This document shows positions 13,515 through 26,405 of a stretch of DNA of 64,000 nt, piece after piece. The stretch covers positions 32,049,501 through 32,113,500 of the forward strand of contig NC_079880.1 of NCBI RefSeq assembly GCF_029227915.1, written 5' to 3'. Below the pieces are notes generated by a model. That model ran no database searches and was not told where the DNA came from. It saw nothing but the letters and a program-made list of their open reading frames with translations. Origin of the DNA: Hydractinia symbiolongicarpus (Eukaryota > Cnidaria > Hydrozoa > Anthoathecata > Hydractiniidae). Both the position numbers and the translations under genes were made by a program. Numbering within the stretch: position 1 is the stretch's first letter; each line of letters begins with the position of its first letter.

Positions 13515-16500
13515 AGGCCTTACACGTAAATAACGTGCTCCCACGTTCTTGCGCAGGTTATCATTGGTCTAGTCCTTCCACTCTCCACGGACTGCGACGT
13601 CCTAAGTTGTTTTCGTAAGCGCCATGGCTTTAGAACATCGTCAACTACATGCACAGGCTTCTAAAAGCCGTAGTATGGCGTTTTGTTGCCTAATAAAGGC
13701 CTTACGTGTAAATCACGTGTTTCCACGCTCTTGCACAGGTTAGTATTGGTCTAGTCCTTCCACTCTCAATGGACTACGACGTCTTAAGTCATTTTCCCCA
13801 GAGCCATGGGTTTAGAACGCCGTCAACTACATGCACAGGCCTCTAAAGGCCGTAATGTGGCTTTTGCCGCCTAATAAAGGCCTTACACGTAAATCCCCCG
13901 GTTCCACGTTCTTGTGTAGGTTACCATTGGTCTATCCCCTTCACTCTCAATGGACTACAAGGTCGTACGTCGCCTTCCCTGGCATAATGGCTTTAGAACT
14001 CCGTCAACTGCATGCACAGGCCTCTAAAGGCCGTAATATGGACTTTTGCCGGCCACTAAAGGCCTTACGCGTATATTACGCGCTCCCACGTTCTTGCGCA
14101 GGTTACCATTTTTCTAGTCCATCCATCCTACATGGACTACGACGTCTTAAGTCGTTTTCCTTGGCACCATGGCTTTAGAACGCCGTCAACTACATGCACA
14201 GGCCTCTAAAGGTTACAATATGCTTCTTACATGCCTAATAAAAGCCTTACGTGTAAATCACGTGTTTCCACGCTCTTGAACAGGGTACCATTGGTCTAGT
14301 CCTTCTACTCTCACTGGACTACGACGTCTTAAGTCTTTTTCCCCAGAGCCATGGATTTGGAACGCTGTCAACTACATGTACAGGCCTCTAAAGGCCGTAA
14401 TATGGCTTTTGCTGCCTAAAAAAGGCCTTACACGTAAATCCCCCGGTTCCACGGGTTTGTGCAGGTTACTATTGGTCTAGTTCTTCCACTCTTAATGGAC
14501 TACAAGGTCGTACGTCGCTTTCCCTGGCACCATGGCTTTAGAACGGCATCAACTACATGCACAGGCCTCTAAAAGCCGTAATATGGCCTTTTGCCGCCTA
14601 TTAAAGGCCTTACACGTAAATCCCCTGGTTCCACGTGCTTGTGCAGGTTACCATTGGTCTAGTCCTTCCACTCTCAATGGACTACAAGGTCATAAGTCGT
14701 TTTCCTTGGCACCATGGCTTTAGAACTCTGTCAACTACATGCACAGGCCTCTAAAAGCCATAATATGGCGTTTTGCCGCCTAATAAAGGCCTTGCGTGTA
14801 AATCACGTGTTTCCACGCTCTTGCACAGGTTATCATTGGTCTAGTCCTTCCACTCTCCATGGACTGCGACGTCCTAAGTTGTTTTCGCCAGCGCCATGGC
14901 TTTAGAACGCCGTCAACTACATGCACAGGCCTCTAAAGGTTGTGATATGGCCTTTTGTTCCCAATAAAGGCTTAGCACGTAAATACCCCGGTTCTGCGTG
15001 CTTGTTTAAGTTACCATTGGTGTAGTCCTTTCATTCTCAATGTACTACAAGGTCATAAGTCGTTTTCCCTGGCACCATGGCTTTAGAACGCCGTAAACTA
15101 CATGCACAGGCCTCTAAAGGCCGTAATATGGCCTCTTGCCGCCTAATAAAAACCTTACACGTAAATCCCCCGGTTCCGCGTGCTTGTGCAAGTTACCATT
15201 GGACTAGTCCTTCCACTCTCAATGGACTACAAGGTCATAAGTCGTTTTCCCTAGCACCTTGGCTTTAGAACTCCGTCAACTACATGCACAGACCTCTAAA
15301 GGCCGTAATATGGCCTTTCGCCGCCTATTAAAGGCCTTACACGTAAATAACGTGCTCCCACGTTCTTGCGCAGGTTATCATTGGTCTAGTCCTTCCACTC
15401 TCCACGGACTGCGACGTCCTAAGTTGTTTTCGTAAGCGCCATGGCTTTAGAACATCGTCAACTACATGCACAGGCTTCTAAAAGCCGTAGTATGGCGTTT
15501 TGTTGCCTAATAAAGGCCTTACGTGTAAATCACGTGTTTCCACGCTCTTGCACAGGTTAGTATTGGTCTAGTCCTTCCACTCTCAATGGACTACGACGTC
15601 TTAAGTCATTTTCCCCGGGGCCATGGGTTTAGAACGCCGTCAACTACATGCACAGGCCTCTAAAGGCCGTAATGTGGCTTTTGCCGCCTAATAAAGGCCT
15701 TACACGTAAATCCCCCGGTTCCACGTTCTTGTGTAGGTTACCATTGGTCTATCCCCTTCACTCTCAATAGACTACAAGGTCGTACGTCGCCTTCCCTGGC
15801 ATAATGGCTTTAGAACTCCGTCAACTGCATGCACAGGCCTCTAAAGGCCGTAATATGGACTTTTGCCGGCCACTAAAGGCCTTACGCGTATATTACGCGC
15901 TCCCACGTTCTTGCGCAGGTTACCATTTTTCTAGTCCATCCATCCTACATGGACTACGACGTCTTAAGTCGTTTTCCTTGGCACCATGGCTTTAGAACGC
16001 CGTCAACTACATGCACAGGCCTCTAAAGGTTACAATATGCTTCTTACATGCCTAATAAAAGCCTTACGTGTAAATCACGTGTTTCCACGCTCTTGAACAG
16101 GGTACCATTGGTCTAGTCCTTCTACTCTCACTGGACTACGACGTCTTAAGTCTTTTTCCCCAGAGCCATGGATTTGGAACGCTGTCAACTACATGTACAG
16201 GCCTCTAAAGGCCGTAATATGGCTTTTGCTGCCTAATAAAGGCCTTACACGTAAATCCCCCGGTTCCACGGGTTTGTGCAGGTTACTATTGGTCTAGTTC
16301 TTCCACTCTTAATGGACTACAAGGTCGTACGTCGCTTTCCCTGGCACCATGGCTTTAGAACGGCATCAACTACATGCACAGGCCTCTAAAAGCCGTAATA
16401 TGGCCTTTTGCCGCCTATTAAAGGCCTTACACGTAAATCCCCTGGTTCCACGTGCTTGTGCAGGTTACCATTGGTCTAGTCCTTCCACTCTCAATGGACT

Positions 16501-17540
16501 ACAAGGTCATAAGTCGTTTTCATTGGCACCATGGCATTAGAACTCTGTCAACTACATGCACAGGCCTCTAAAAGCCATAATATGGCGTTTTGCCGCCTAA
16601 TAAAGGCCTTGCGTGTAAATCACGTGTTTCCACGCTCTTGCACAGGTTATCATTGGTCTAGTCCTTCCACTCTCCATGGACTGCGACGTCCTAAGTTGTT
16701 TTCGCCAGCGCCATGGCTTTAGAACGCCGTCAACTACATGCACAGGCCTCTAAAGGTTGTGATATGGCCTTTTGTTCCCAATAAAGGCTTAGCACGTAAA
16801 TACCCCGGTTCCGCGTGCTTGTTCAAGTTACCATTGGTGTAGTCCTTTCATTCTCAATGTACTACAAGGTCATAAGTCGTTTTCCCTGGCACCATGGCTT
16901 TAGAACGCCGTAAACTACATGCACAGGCCTCTAAAGGCCGTAATATGGCCTCTTGCCGCCTAATAAAAACCTTACACGTAAATCCCCCGGTTCCGCGTGC
17001 TTGTGCAAGTTACCATTGGACTAGTCCTTCCACTCTCAATGGACTACAAGGTCATAAGTCGTTTTCCCTAGCACTTTGGTTTTCGAACTCCGTGAACTAC
17101 ATGCACAGACCTCTAAAGGCCGTAATATGGCCTTTCGCCGCCTATTAAAGGCCTTACACGTAAATAACGTGCTCCCACGTTCTTGCGCAGGTTATCATTG
17201 GTCTAGTCCTTCCACTCTCCACGGACTGCGACGTCCTAAGTTGTTTTCGCAAGCGCCATGGCTTTAGAACATGGTCAACTACATGCACAGGCTTCTAAAA
17301 GCCGTAGTATGGCGTTTTGTTGCCTAATAAAGGCCTTACGTGTAAATCACGTGTTTCCACGCTCTTGCACAGGTTAGTATTGGTCTAGTCCTTCCACTCT
17401 CAATGGACTACGACGTCTTAAGTCATTTTCCCCAGAGCCATGGGTTTAGAACGCCGTCAACTACATGCACAGCCCTCTAAAGGCCGTAATGTGGCTTTTG
17501 CCGCCTAATAAAGGCCTTACACGTAAATCCCCCGGTTCCA
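13515..17540 (+). repeat. Ten-monomer higher-order repeat, period 1817 bp
   Basis: 13515-15331 recurs at 15332-17148, with a partial third copy to about 17540. The copies share a CATAATGGCTTTAG monomer start (near 13985 and 15802), CAACTGCATGCACAGG, and GTAAGCGCC in place of GCAAGCGCC. Confidence 0.85.
15077..15258 (+). repeat. Representative I-type monomer (182 bp)
   Basis: Diagnostic CGCCGTAAACTACATG, GGCCTCTTGCC, AATAAAAACC and CCATTGGACTAGTCC. Confidence 0.82.
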
Positions 17541-20453
17541 CGTGCTTGTGCAGGTTACCATTGGTCTATCCCCTTCACTCTCAATGGACTACAAGGTCGT
17601 ACGTCGCCTTCCGTGGCATCATGGCTTTAGATCTCCGTCAACTACATGCACAGGCCTCTAAAGGCCGTAATATGGACTTTTGCCGGCCACTAAAGGCCTT
17701 ACGCGTATATTACGTGCTCCCACGTTCTTGCGCAGGTTACCATTATTCTAGTCCATCCATCCTACATGGACTACGACGTCTTAAGTCGTTTTCCTTGGAA
17801 CCATGGCTTTAGAACGCCGTCAACTACATGCACAGGCCTCTAAAGGTTACAATATGCTTCTTACGTGCCTAATAAAAGCCTTACGTGTAAATCACGTGTT
17901 TCCACGCTCTTGAACAGGTTACCATTGGTCTAGTCCTTCTACTCTCACTGGACTACGACGTCTTAAGTCTTTTTCCCTAGCACCTTGGCTTTAGAACTCC
18001 GTCAACTACATGCACAGACCTCTAAAGGCCGTAATATGGCCTTTCGCCGCCTATTAAAGGCCTTACACGTAAATCCCCCGGTTCCACGTGCTTGTGCAGG
18101 TTACCATTGGTCTAGTCCTTCCACTCTCAATGGACTACAATGTCATAAGTCATTTTCCTTGGCACCGTGGCTTTAGAACTCTGTCAACTACATGCACAGG
18201 CCTCTAAAAGCCATAATATGGCGTTTTGCCGCCTAATAAAGGCCTTGCGTGTAAATCACGTGTTTCCACGCTCTTGCACAGGTTATCATTGGTCTAGTCC
18301 TTCCACTCTCCATGGACTGCGACGTCCTAAGTTGTTTTCGCCAGCGCCATGGCTTTAGAACGCCGTCAACTACATGCACAGGCCTCTAAAGGTTGTGATA
18401 TGGCCTTTTGTTCCCAATAATGGCTTAGCACGTAAATACCCCGGTTCCGCGTGCTTGTTCAAGTTACCATTGGTGTAGTCCTTTCATTTTCAATGTACTA
18501 CAAGGTCATAAGTCGTTTTCCCTGGCACCATGGCTTTAGAACGCCGTAAACTACATGCACAGTCGTCTAAAGGCCGTAATATGGCCTCTTGCCGCCTAAT
18601 AAAAACCTTACACGTAAATCTCCCGGTTCCGCGTGCTTGTGCAAGTTACCATTGGACTAGTCCTTCCACTCTCAATGGACTACAAGGTCATAAGTCGTTT
18701 TCCCTAGCACCTTGGCTTTAGAACTCCGTCAACTACATGCACAGGCCTCTAAAAGCCGTAATATGGCCTTTTGCCGCCTATTAAAGGCCTTACACGTAAA
18801 TCGCCCGGTTCCACGTGCTTGTGCAGGTTACCATTGGTCTAGTCCTTCCACTCTCCACGGACTGCGACGTCCTAAGTTGTTTTCGCAAGCGCCATGGCTT
18901 TAGAACATCGTCAACTACATGCACAGGCCTCTAAAGGCCGTAGTATGGCGTTTTGTTGCCTAATAAAGGCCTTACGTGTAAATCACGTGTTTCCACGCTC
19001 TTGCACAGGTTAGTATTGGTCTAGTCCTTCCACTCTCAATGGACTACGACGTCTTAAGTCATTTTCCCCAAAGACATGGATTTGGAACCCCGTCAACTAC
19101 ATGTACAGGCCTCTAAAGGCCGTAATATGGCTTTTGCTGCCTAATAAAGGCCTTACACGTAAATCCTCCGGTTCCACGGGCTTGTGCAGGTTGCTATTGG
19201 TCTAGTCCTTCCACTCTTAATGGACTACAAGGTCGTACGTCGCTTTCCCTGGCACCATGGCTTTAGAACGCCATCAACTACATGCACAGGCCTCTAAAAG
19301 CCGTAGTATGGCGTTTTGTTGCCTAATAAAGGCCTTACGTGTAAATCACGTGTTTCCACGCTCTTGCACAGTTTAGTATTGGTCTAGTCATTCCACTGTC
19401 AATGGACTACGACGTCTTAAGTCGTTTTCCCTAGCACCTTGGCTTTAGAACTCTGTCAACTACATGCACAGACCTCTAAAGGCCGTAATATGGCCTTTCG
19501 CCGCCTATTAAAGGCCTTACACGTAAATAACGTGCTCCCACGTTCTTGCGCAGGTTATCATTGGTCTAGTCCTTCCACTCTCCACGGACTGCGACGTCCT
19601 AAGTTGTTTTCCTAAGCGCCATGGCTTTAGAACATCGTCAACTACATGCACAGGCTTCTAAAAGCCGTAGTATGGCGTTTTGTTGCCTAATAAAGGCCTT
19701 ACGTGTAAATCACGTGTTTCCACGCTCTTGCACAGGTTAGTATTGGTCTAGTCCTTCCACTCTCAATGGACTACGACGTCTTAAGTCATTTTCCCCAGAG
19801 CCATGGGTTTAGAACGCCGTCAACTACATGCACAGGCCTCTAAAGGCCGTAATGTGGCTTTTGCCGCCTAATAAAGGCCTTACACGTAAATCCCCCGGTT
19901 CCACGTGCTTGTGCAGGTTACCATTGGTCTATCCCCTTCACTCTCAATGGACTACAAGGTCGTACGTCGCCTTCCGTGGCATCATGGCTTTAGATCTCCG
20001 TCAACTACATGCACAGGCCTCTAAAGGCCGTAATATGGACTTTTGCCGGCCACTAAAGGCCTTACGCGTATATTACGTGCTCCCACGTTCTTGCGCAGGT
20101 TACCATTTTTCTAGTCCATCCATCCTACATGGAATACGACGTCTTAAGTCGTTTTCCTTGGAACCATGGCTTTAGAACGCCGTCAACTACATGCACAGGC
20201 CTCTAAAGGTTACAATATGCTTCTTACGTGCCTAATAAAAGCCTTACGTGTAAATCACGTGTTTCCACGCTCTTGAACAGGTTACCATTGGTCTAGTCCT
20301 TCTACTCTCACTGGACTACGACGTCTTAAGTCTTTTTCCCTAGCACCTTGGCTTTAGAACTCCGTCAACTACATGCACAGACCTCTAAAAGCCGTAATAT
20401 GGCCTTTCGCCGCCTATTAAAGGCCTTACACGTAAATCCCCCGGTTCCACGTG
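17060..20453 (+). repeat. Thirteen-monomer paralogous segment, offset 2363 bp
   Basis: About 1.03 kb starting at 17060 recurs at 19423, including the run of H-, F-, G-, A- and C-type monomers and the TTAGATCTCC variant at 17630 and 19990. The 1.3 kb between them is other satellite. Confidence 0.75.
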
Positions 20454-23099
20454 CTTGTGCAGGTTACCATTGGTCTATCCCCTTCACTCTCAATGGACTA
20501 CAAGGTCGTACGTCGCCTTCCGTGGCATCATGGCTTTAGATCTCCGTCAACTACATGCACAGGCCTCTAAAGGCCGTAATATGGACTTTTGCCGGCCACT
20601 AAAGGCCTTACGCGTATATTACGTGCTCCCACGTTCTTACGCAGGTTACCATTTTTCTAGTCCATCCATCCTACATGGACTACGACGTCTTAAGTCGTTT
20701 TTCTTGGAACCATGGCTTTAGAACGCCGTCAACTACATGCACAGGCCTCTAAAGGTTACAATATGCTTCTTACGTGCCTAATAAAAGCCTTACTTGTAAA
20801 TCACGTGTTTCCACGCTCTTTAACAGGTTACCATTGGTCTAGTCCTTCTACTCTCACTGGACTACGACGTCTTAAGTCTTTTTCCCTAGCACCTTGGCTT
20901 TAGAACTCCGTCAACTACATGCACAGACCTCTGAAGGCCGTAATATGGCCTTTCGCCGCCTATTAAAGGCCTTACACGTAAATAACGTGCTCCCACGTTC
21001 TTGCGCAGGTTATCATTGGTCTAGTCCTTCCACTCTCCACGGACTGCGACGTCTTAAGTCGTTTTCCTTGGCACCATGGCTTTAGAACATCGTCAACTAC
21101 ATGCACAGGCCTCTAAAAGCCGTAGTATGGCGTTTTGTTGCCTAATAAAGGCCTTACGTGTAAATCACGTGTTTCCACGCTCTTGAACAGGGTACCATTG
21201 GTCTAGTCCTTCTACTCTCACTGGACTACGACGTCTTAAGTCTTTTTCCCCAGAGCTATGGATTTGGAACGCCGTCAACTACATGTACGGGCCTCTAAAG
21301 GCCGTAATATGGCTTTTGCTGCCTAATAAAGGCCTTACACGTAAATCCCCCGGTTCCACGGGTTTGTGCAGGTTACTATTGGTCTAGTCCTTCCACTCTT
21401 AATGGACTACAAGGTCCTACGTCGCTTTCCCTGGCACCATGGCTTTAGAACGCCATCAACTACATGCACAGGCCTCGAAAAGCCGTAATATGGCCTTTTG
21501 CCGCCTATTAAAGGCCTTACACGTAAATCCCCTGGTTCCACGTGCTTGTGCAGGTTACCATTGGTCTAGTCCTTCCACTCACAATAGACTACAATGTCAT
21601 AAGTCATTTTCCTTGGCACCATGGCTTTAGAACTCTGTCAACTACATGCACAGGCCTCTAAAAGCCATAATATGGCGTTTCGCTGCCTAATAAAGGCCTT
21701 GCGTGTAAATCACGTGTTTCCACGCTCTTGCACAGGTTATCATTGGTCTAGTCCTTCCACTCTCCATGGACTGCGACGTCCTAAGTTGTTTTCGCCAGCG
21801 CCATGGCTTTAGAACGCCGTCAACTACATGCACAGGCCTCTAAAGGTTGTGATATGGCCTTTTTTTCCCAATAAAGGCTTAGCACGTAAATCCCCCGGTT
21901 CCGCGTGCTTGTGCAAGTTACCATTGGTGTAGTCCTTCCATTCTCAATGTACTACAAGGTCATAAGTCGTTTTCCCTGGCACCATGGCTTTAGAACGCCG
22001 TAAACTACATGCACAGGCCTCTAAAGGCCGTAATATGGCCTCTTGCCGCCTAATAAAAACCTTACACGTAAATCCCCCGGTTCTGCGTGCTTGTGCAAGT
22101 TACCATTGGACTAGTACTTCAACTCTCAATGGACTACAAGGTCATAAGTCGTTTTCCCTAGCACCTTGGCTTTAGAACTCCGTCAACTACATGCACAGGC
22201 CTCTAAAAGCCGTAATATGGCCTTTTGCCGCCTATTAAAGGCCTTACACGTAAATCGCCCGGTTCCACGTGCTTGTGCGGGTTACTATTGGTCTAGTCCT
22301 TCCACTCTCCACGGACTGCGACGTCCTAAGTTGTTTTCGCAAGCGCCATGGCTTTAGAACATCGTCAACTACATGCACAGGCCTCTAAAGGCCGTAGTAT
22401 GGCGTTTTGTTGCCTAATAAAGGCCTTACGTGTAAATCACGTGTTTCCACGCTCTTGCACAGGTTAGTATTGGTCTAGTCCTTCTACTCTCAATGGACTA
22501 CGACGTTTTAAGTCATTTTCCCCAAAGACATGGATTTGGAACCCCGTCAACTACATGTACAGGCCTCTAAAATCCGTAATATGGCCTTTTGCCGCCTATT
22601 AAAGGCCTTACACGTAAATCCCCCGGTTCCACGGGTTTGTGCAGGTTGCTATTGGTCTAGTCCTTCCACTCTTAATGGACTACAAGGTCGTACGTCGCTT
22701 TTCCTGGCACCATGGCTTTAGAACGCCATCAACTACATGCACAGGCCTCTAAAAGCCGTAGTATGGCGTTTTGTTGCCTAATAAAGGCCTTACGTGTAAA
22801 TCACGTGTTTCCACGCTCTTGCACAGGTTAGTATTGGTCTAGTCCTTCCACTGTCAATGGACTACGACGTTTTAAGTCATTTTCCACAGAGCCATGGGTT
22901 TAGAACGCCGTCAACTACATGCACAGGCCTCTAAAGGCCGTAATGTGGCTTTTGCCGCCTAATGAAGGCCTTACACGTAAATCCCCCGGTTCCACGTGCT
23001 TGTGCAGGTTACCATTGGTCTATCCCCTTCACTCTCAATGGACTACAAGGTCGTACGTCGCCTTCCCTGGCATCATGGCTTTAGAACTCCGTCAACTAC

Positions 23100-25290
23100 A
23101 TGCACAGGCCTCTAAAGGCCGTAATATGGACTTTTGCCGGCCACTAAAGGCCTTACGCGTATGTTACGCGCTCCCACGTTCTTGCGCAGGTTACCATTTT
23201 TCTAGTCCATCCATCCTACATGGACTACGACGTCTTAAGTCGTTTTCCTTGGCACCATGGCTTTAGAACGCCGTCAACTACATGCACAGGCCTCTAAAGG
23301 TTACAATATGCTTTTTACATGCCTAATAAAAGCCTTACGTGTAAATCACGTGTTTCCACGCTCTTGAACAGGGTACCATTGGTCTAGTCCTTCTACTCTC
23401 ATTGGACTACGACGTCTTAAGTCTTTTTCCCCAGAGCCATGGATTTGGAACTCCGTCAACTACATGTACAGGCCTCTAAAGGCCGTAATATGGCTTTTGC
23501 TGCCTAATAAAGGCCTTACACGTAAATCCCCCGGTTCCACGGGTTTGTGCAGGTTACTATTGGTCTAGTCCTTCCACTCTTAATGGACTACAAGGTCGTA
23601 CGTCGCTTTCCCTGGCACCATGGCTTTAGAACGGCATCAACTACATGCACAGGCCTCTAAAAGCCGTAATATGGCCTTTTGCCGCCTATTAAAGGCCTTA
23701 CACGTAAATCCTCAGGTTCCACGTGCTTGTGCAGGTTACCATTGGTCTAGTCCTTCCACTCTCAATGTACTACAAGGTCATAAGTCGTTTTCCCTGGCAC
23801 CATGGCTTTAGAACGCCGTAAACTACATGCACAGGCCTCTAAAGGCCGTAATATGGACTTTTGCCGGCCACTAAAGGCCTTACGCGTATATTACGTGCTC
23901 CCACGTTCTTGCGCATGTTACCATTTTTCTAGTCCATCCATCCTACATGGACTACGACGTCTTAAGTCGTTTTCCTTGGAACCATGGCTTTAGAACCCCG
24001 TCAACTACATGCACAGGCCTCTAAAGGTTGTGATATGGCCTTTTGTTCCCAATAAAGGCTTAGCACGTAAATCCCCCGGTTGCGCGTGCTTGTGCAGGTT
24101 ACCATTGGTCTATCCCCTTCACTCTCAATGGACTACAAGGTCGTACGTCGCCTTCCGTGGCATCATGGCTTTAGATCTCCGTCAACTACATGCACAGGCC
24201 TCTAAAGGCCGTAATATGGACTTTTGCCGGCCACTAAAGGCCTTACGCGTATGTTACGCGCTCCCACGTTCTTGCGCAGGTTACCATTTTTCTAGTCCAT
24301 CCATCCTACATGGACTACGACGTCTTAAGTCGTTTTCCTTGGCACCATGGCTTTAGAACGCCGTCAACTACATGCACAGGCCTCTAAAGGTTACAATATG
24401 CTTTTTACATGCCTAATAAAAGCCTTACGTGTAAATCACGTGTTTCCACGCTCTTGAACAGGGTACCATTGGTCTAGTCCTTCTACTCTCATTGGACTAC
24501 GACGTCTTAAGTCTTTTTCCCCAGAGCCATGGATTTGGAACTCCGTCAACTACATGTACAGGCCTCTAAAGGCCGTAATATGGCTTTTGCTGCCTAATAA
24601 AGGCCTTACACGTAAATCCCCCGGTTCCACGGGTTTGTGCAGGTTACTATTGGTCTAGTCCTTCCACTCTTAATGGACTACAAGGTCGTACGTCGCTTTC
24701 CCTGGCACCATGGCTTTAGAACGGCATCAACTACATGCACAGGCCTCTAAAAGCCGTAATATGGCCTTTTGCCGCCTATTAAAGGCCTTACACGTAAATC
24801 CTCAGGTTCCACGTGCTTGTGCAGGTTACCATTGGTCTAGTCCTTCCACTCTCAATGTACTACAAGGTCATAAGTCGTTTTCCCTGGCACCATGGCTTTA
24901 GAACGCCGTAAACTACATGCACAGGCCTCTAAAGGCCGTAATATGGACTTTTGCCGGCCACTAAAGGCCTTACGCGTATATTACGTGCTCCCACGTTCTT
25001 GCGCATGTTACCATTTTTCTAGTCCATCCATCCTACATGGACTACGACGTCTTAAGTCGTTTTCCTTGGAACCATGGCTTTAGAACCCCGTCAACTACAT
25101 GCACAGGCCTCTAAAGGTTGTGATATGGCCTTTTGTTCCCAATAAAGGCTTAGCACGTAAATCCCCCGGTTGCGCGTGCTTGTGCAGGTTACCATTGGTC
25201 TATCCCCTTCACTCTCAATGGACTACAAGGTCGTACGTCGCCTTCCGTGGCATCATGGCTTTAGATCTCCGTCAACTACATGCACAGGCC
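23100..25290 (+). repeat. Six-monomer tandem repeat, period 1090 bp (independent of the one at 640)
   Basis: Two nearly identical 1090-bp copies, about 23100-24189 and 24190-25279. They share AAATCCTCAGGTTCC, TTGCGCATGTTACC and CTCTCATTGGAC. The monomer order differs from the 1090-bp unit near position 1000, so the equal length reflects six monomers and not common descent of the unit. Confidence 0.86.
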
Positions 25291-26019
25291 TCTAAAGACC
25301 GTAATATGGACTTTTGCCGGCCACTAAAGGCCATACGCGTATATTACGTGCTCCCACGTTCTTGCGCAGGTTACCATTTTTCTAGTCCATCCATCCTACA
25401 TGGACTACGACGTCTTAAGTCGTTTTCCTTGGAACCATGGCTTTAGAACGCCGTCAACTACATGCACAGGCCTCTAAAGGTTACAATATGCTTCTTACGT
25501 GCCTAATAAAAGCCTTACTTGTAAATCACGTGTTTCCACGCTCTTTAACAGGTTACCATTGGTCTAGTCCTTCTACTCTCACTGGACTACGACGTCTTAA
25601 GTCTTTTTCCCTAGCACCTTGGCTTTAGAACTCCGTCAACTACATGCACAGACCTCTGAAGGCCGTAATATGGCCTTTCGCCGCCTATTAAAGGCCTTAC
25701 ACGTAAATAACGTGCTCCCACGTTCTTGCGCAGGTTATCATTGGTCTAGTCCTTCCACTCTCCACGGACTGCGACGTCTTAAGTCGTTTTCCTTGGCACC
25801 ATGGCTTTAGAACATCGTCAATTACATGCACAGGCCTCTAAAAGCCGTAGTATGGCGTTTTGTTGCCTAATAAAGGCCTTACGTGTAAATCACGTGTTTC
25901 CACGCTCTTGAACAGGGTACCATTGGTCTAGTCCTTCTACTCTCACTGGACTACGAGGTCTTAAGTCTTTTTCCCCAGAGCTATGGATTTGGAACGCCGT
26001 CAACTACATGTACGGGCCT

Positions 26020-26023
26020 CTAA
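26020..26023 (+). repeat. Target-site duplication, left copy (CTAA)
   Basis: The bases before the element read GGGCCTCTAA and the bases after it read CTAAAGGCCG. The empty paralogues at 21291 and 35647 read GCCTCTAAAGGCC, with one CTAA. The duplicated tetranucleotide is therefore CTAA. Confidence 0.85.
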
Positions 26024-26040
26024 CCCTATTCGTACCGGGG
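26024..26040 (+). repeat. piggyBac-like element, left TIR
   Basis: Reads CCCTATTCGTACCGGGG. It agrees with the right end, reverse-complemented, at 14 of 17 positions, and with the MITE TIR at 50496 at 15 of 17. Confidence 0.9.
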
Positions 26041-26062
26041 CTTTTTTGACGTTCAAATCCCA

Positions 26063-26087
26063 GGGGCGCGCTGATTGAGCGCACCCC
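26063..26087 (+). repeat. Left subterminal palindrome
   Basis: A 25-nt hairpin: GGGGCGCGCT, a five-base GATTG loop, then AGCGCACCCC; nine of ten arm positions pair. It is separated from the left TIR by a 22-nt spacer (26041-26062). The position resembles the internal repeats that piggyBac transposases need besides the TIRs; that role is inferred. Confidence 0.8.
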
Positions 26088-26405
26088 CAAGAAAATCTTT
26101 CGCATAAAAGCGGTGAACCTGATTTTTTTACAGTAACATTATGTATCTATATTGTACCAAAAAACACCTACTTTGGATGTTTTCAAGCTAAATTACATTC
26201 TCACTGCCCCAATCAACATGAGCGGCTGAAAAAAAAGGGCGAAAAATAAGGATTTTTCAAAAAAATGTCCCTAAAGAAGGTTTTTTGACATGAATTAGTT
26301 TTTTTACACCAAAACCCTGCTATTAGTATAAAACATGACAAAAATAAACAAAAAGAAGTAAAATAATGTCAGTAAGGTTCATATCATCAGCTGAAACCAG
26401 AACGT
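26088..26405 (-). other. Transposon 3' non-coding region
   Basis: About 318 bp between the transposase stop codon and the left palindrome. It is AT-rich with several A or T runs. I see no open frame, no TIR-like repeat and no canonical AATAAA on the minus strand, so the transcript end is not placed. Confidence 0.6.

Larger units (their letters stand above)
1..26023 (+). repeat. Satellite array, block 1 (about 143 head-to-tail monomers of 181-182 bp)
   Basis: One unit repeats without a break. Taking the ATGGCTTTAGAAC motif as unit start, starts fall every 181 or 182 bp. Almost every unit carries CAACTACATGCACAGGCC near its start, A(A/T)TAAAGGCC in the first half, CAGGTTACCATTGGTCTAG in the second half and GACGTCTTAAG or a variant near its end. 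All units point the same way. The block opens inside a monomer and ends at the CTAA duplicated by the piggyBac element. The length is in the range common for centromeric or pericentromeric satellites, but the location is inference. No gene is credible here: the open frames are monomer-long and overlap the next unit by 10 nt. Confidence 0.97.
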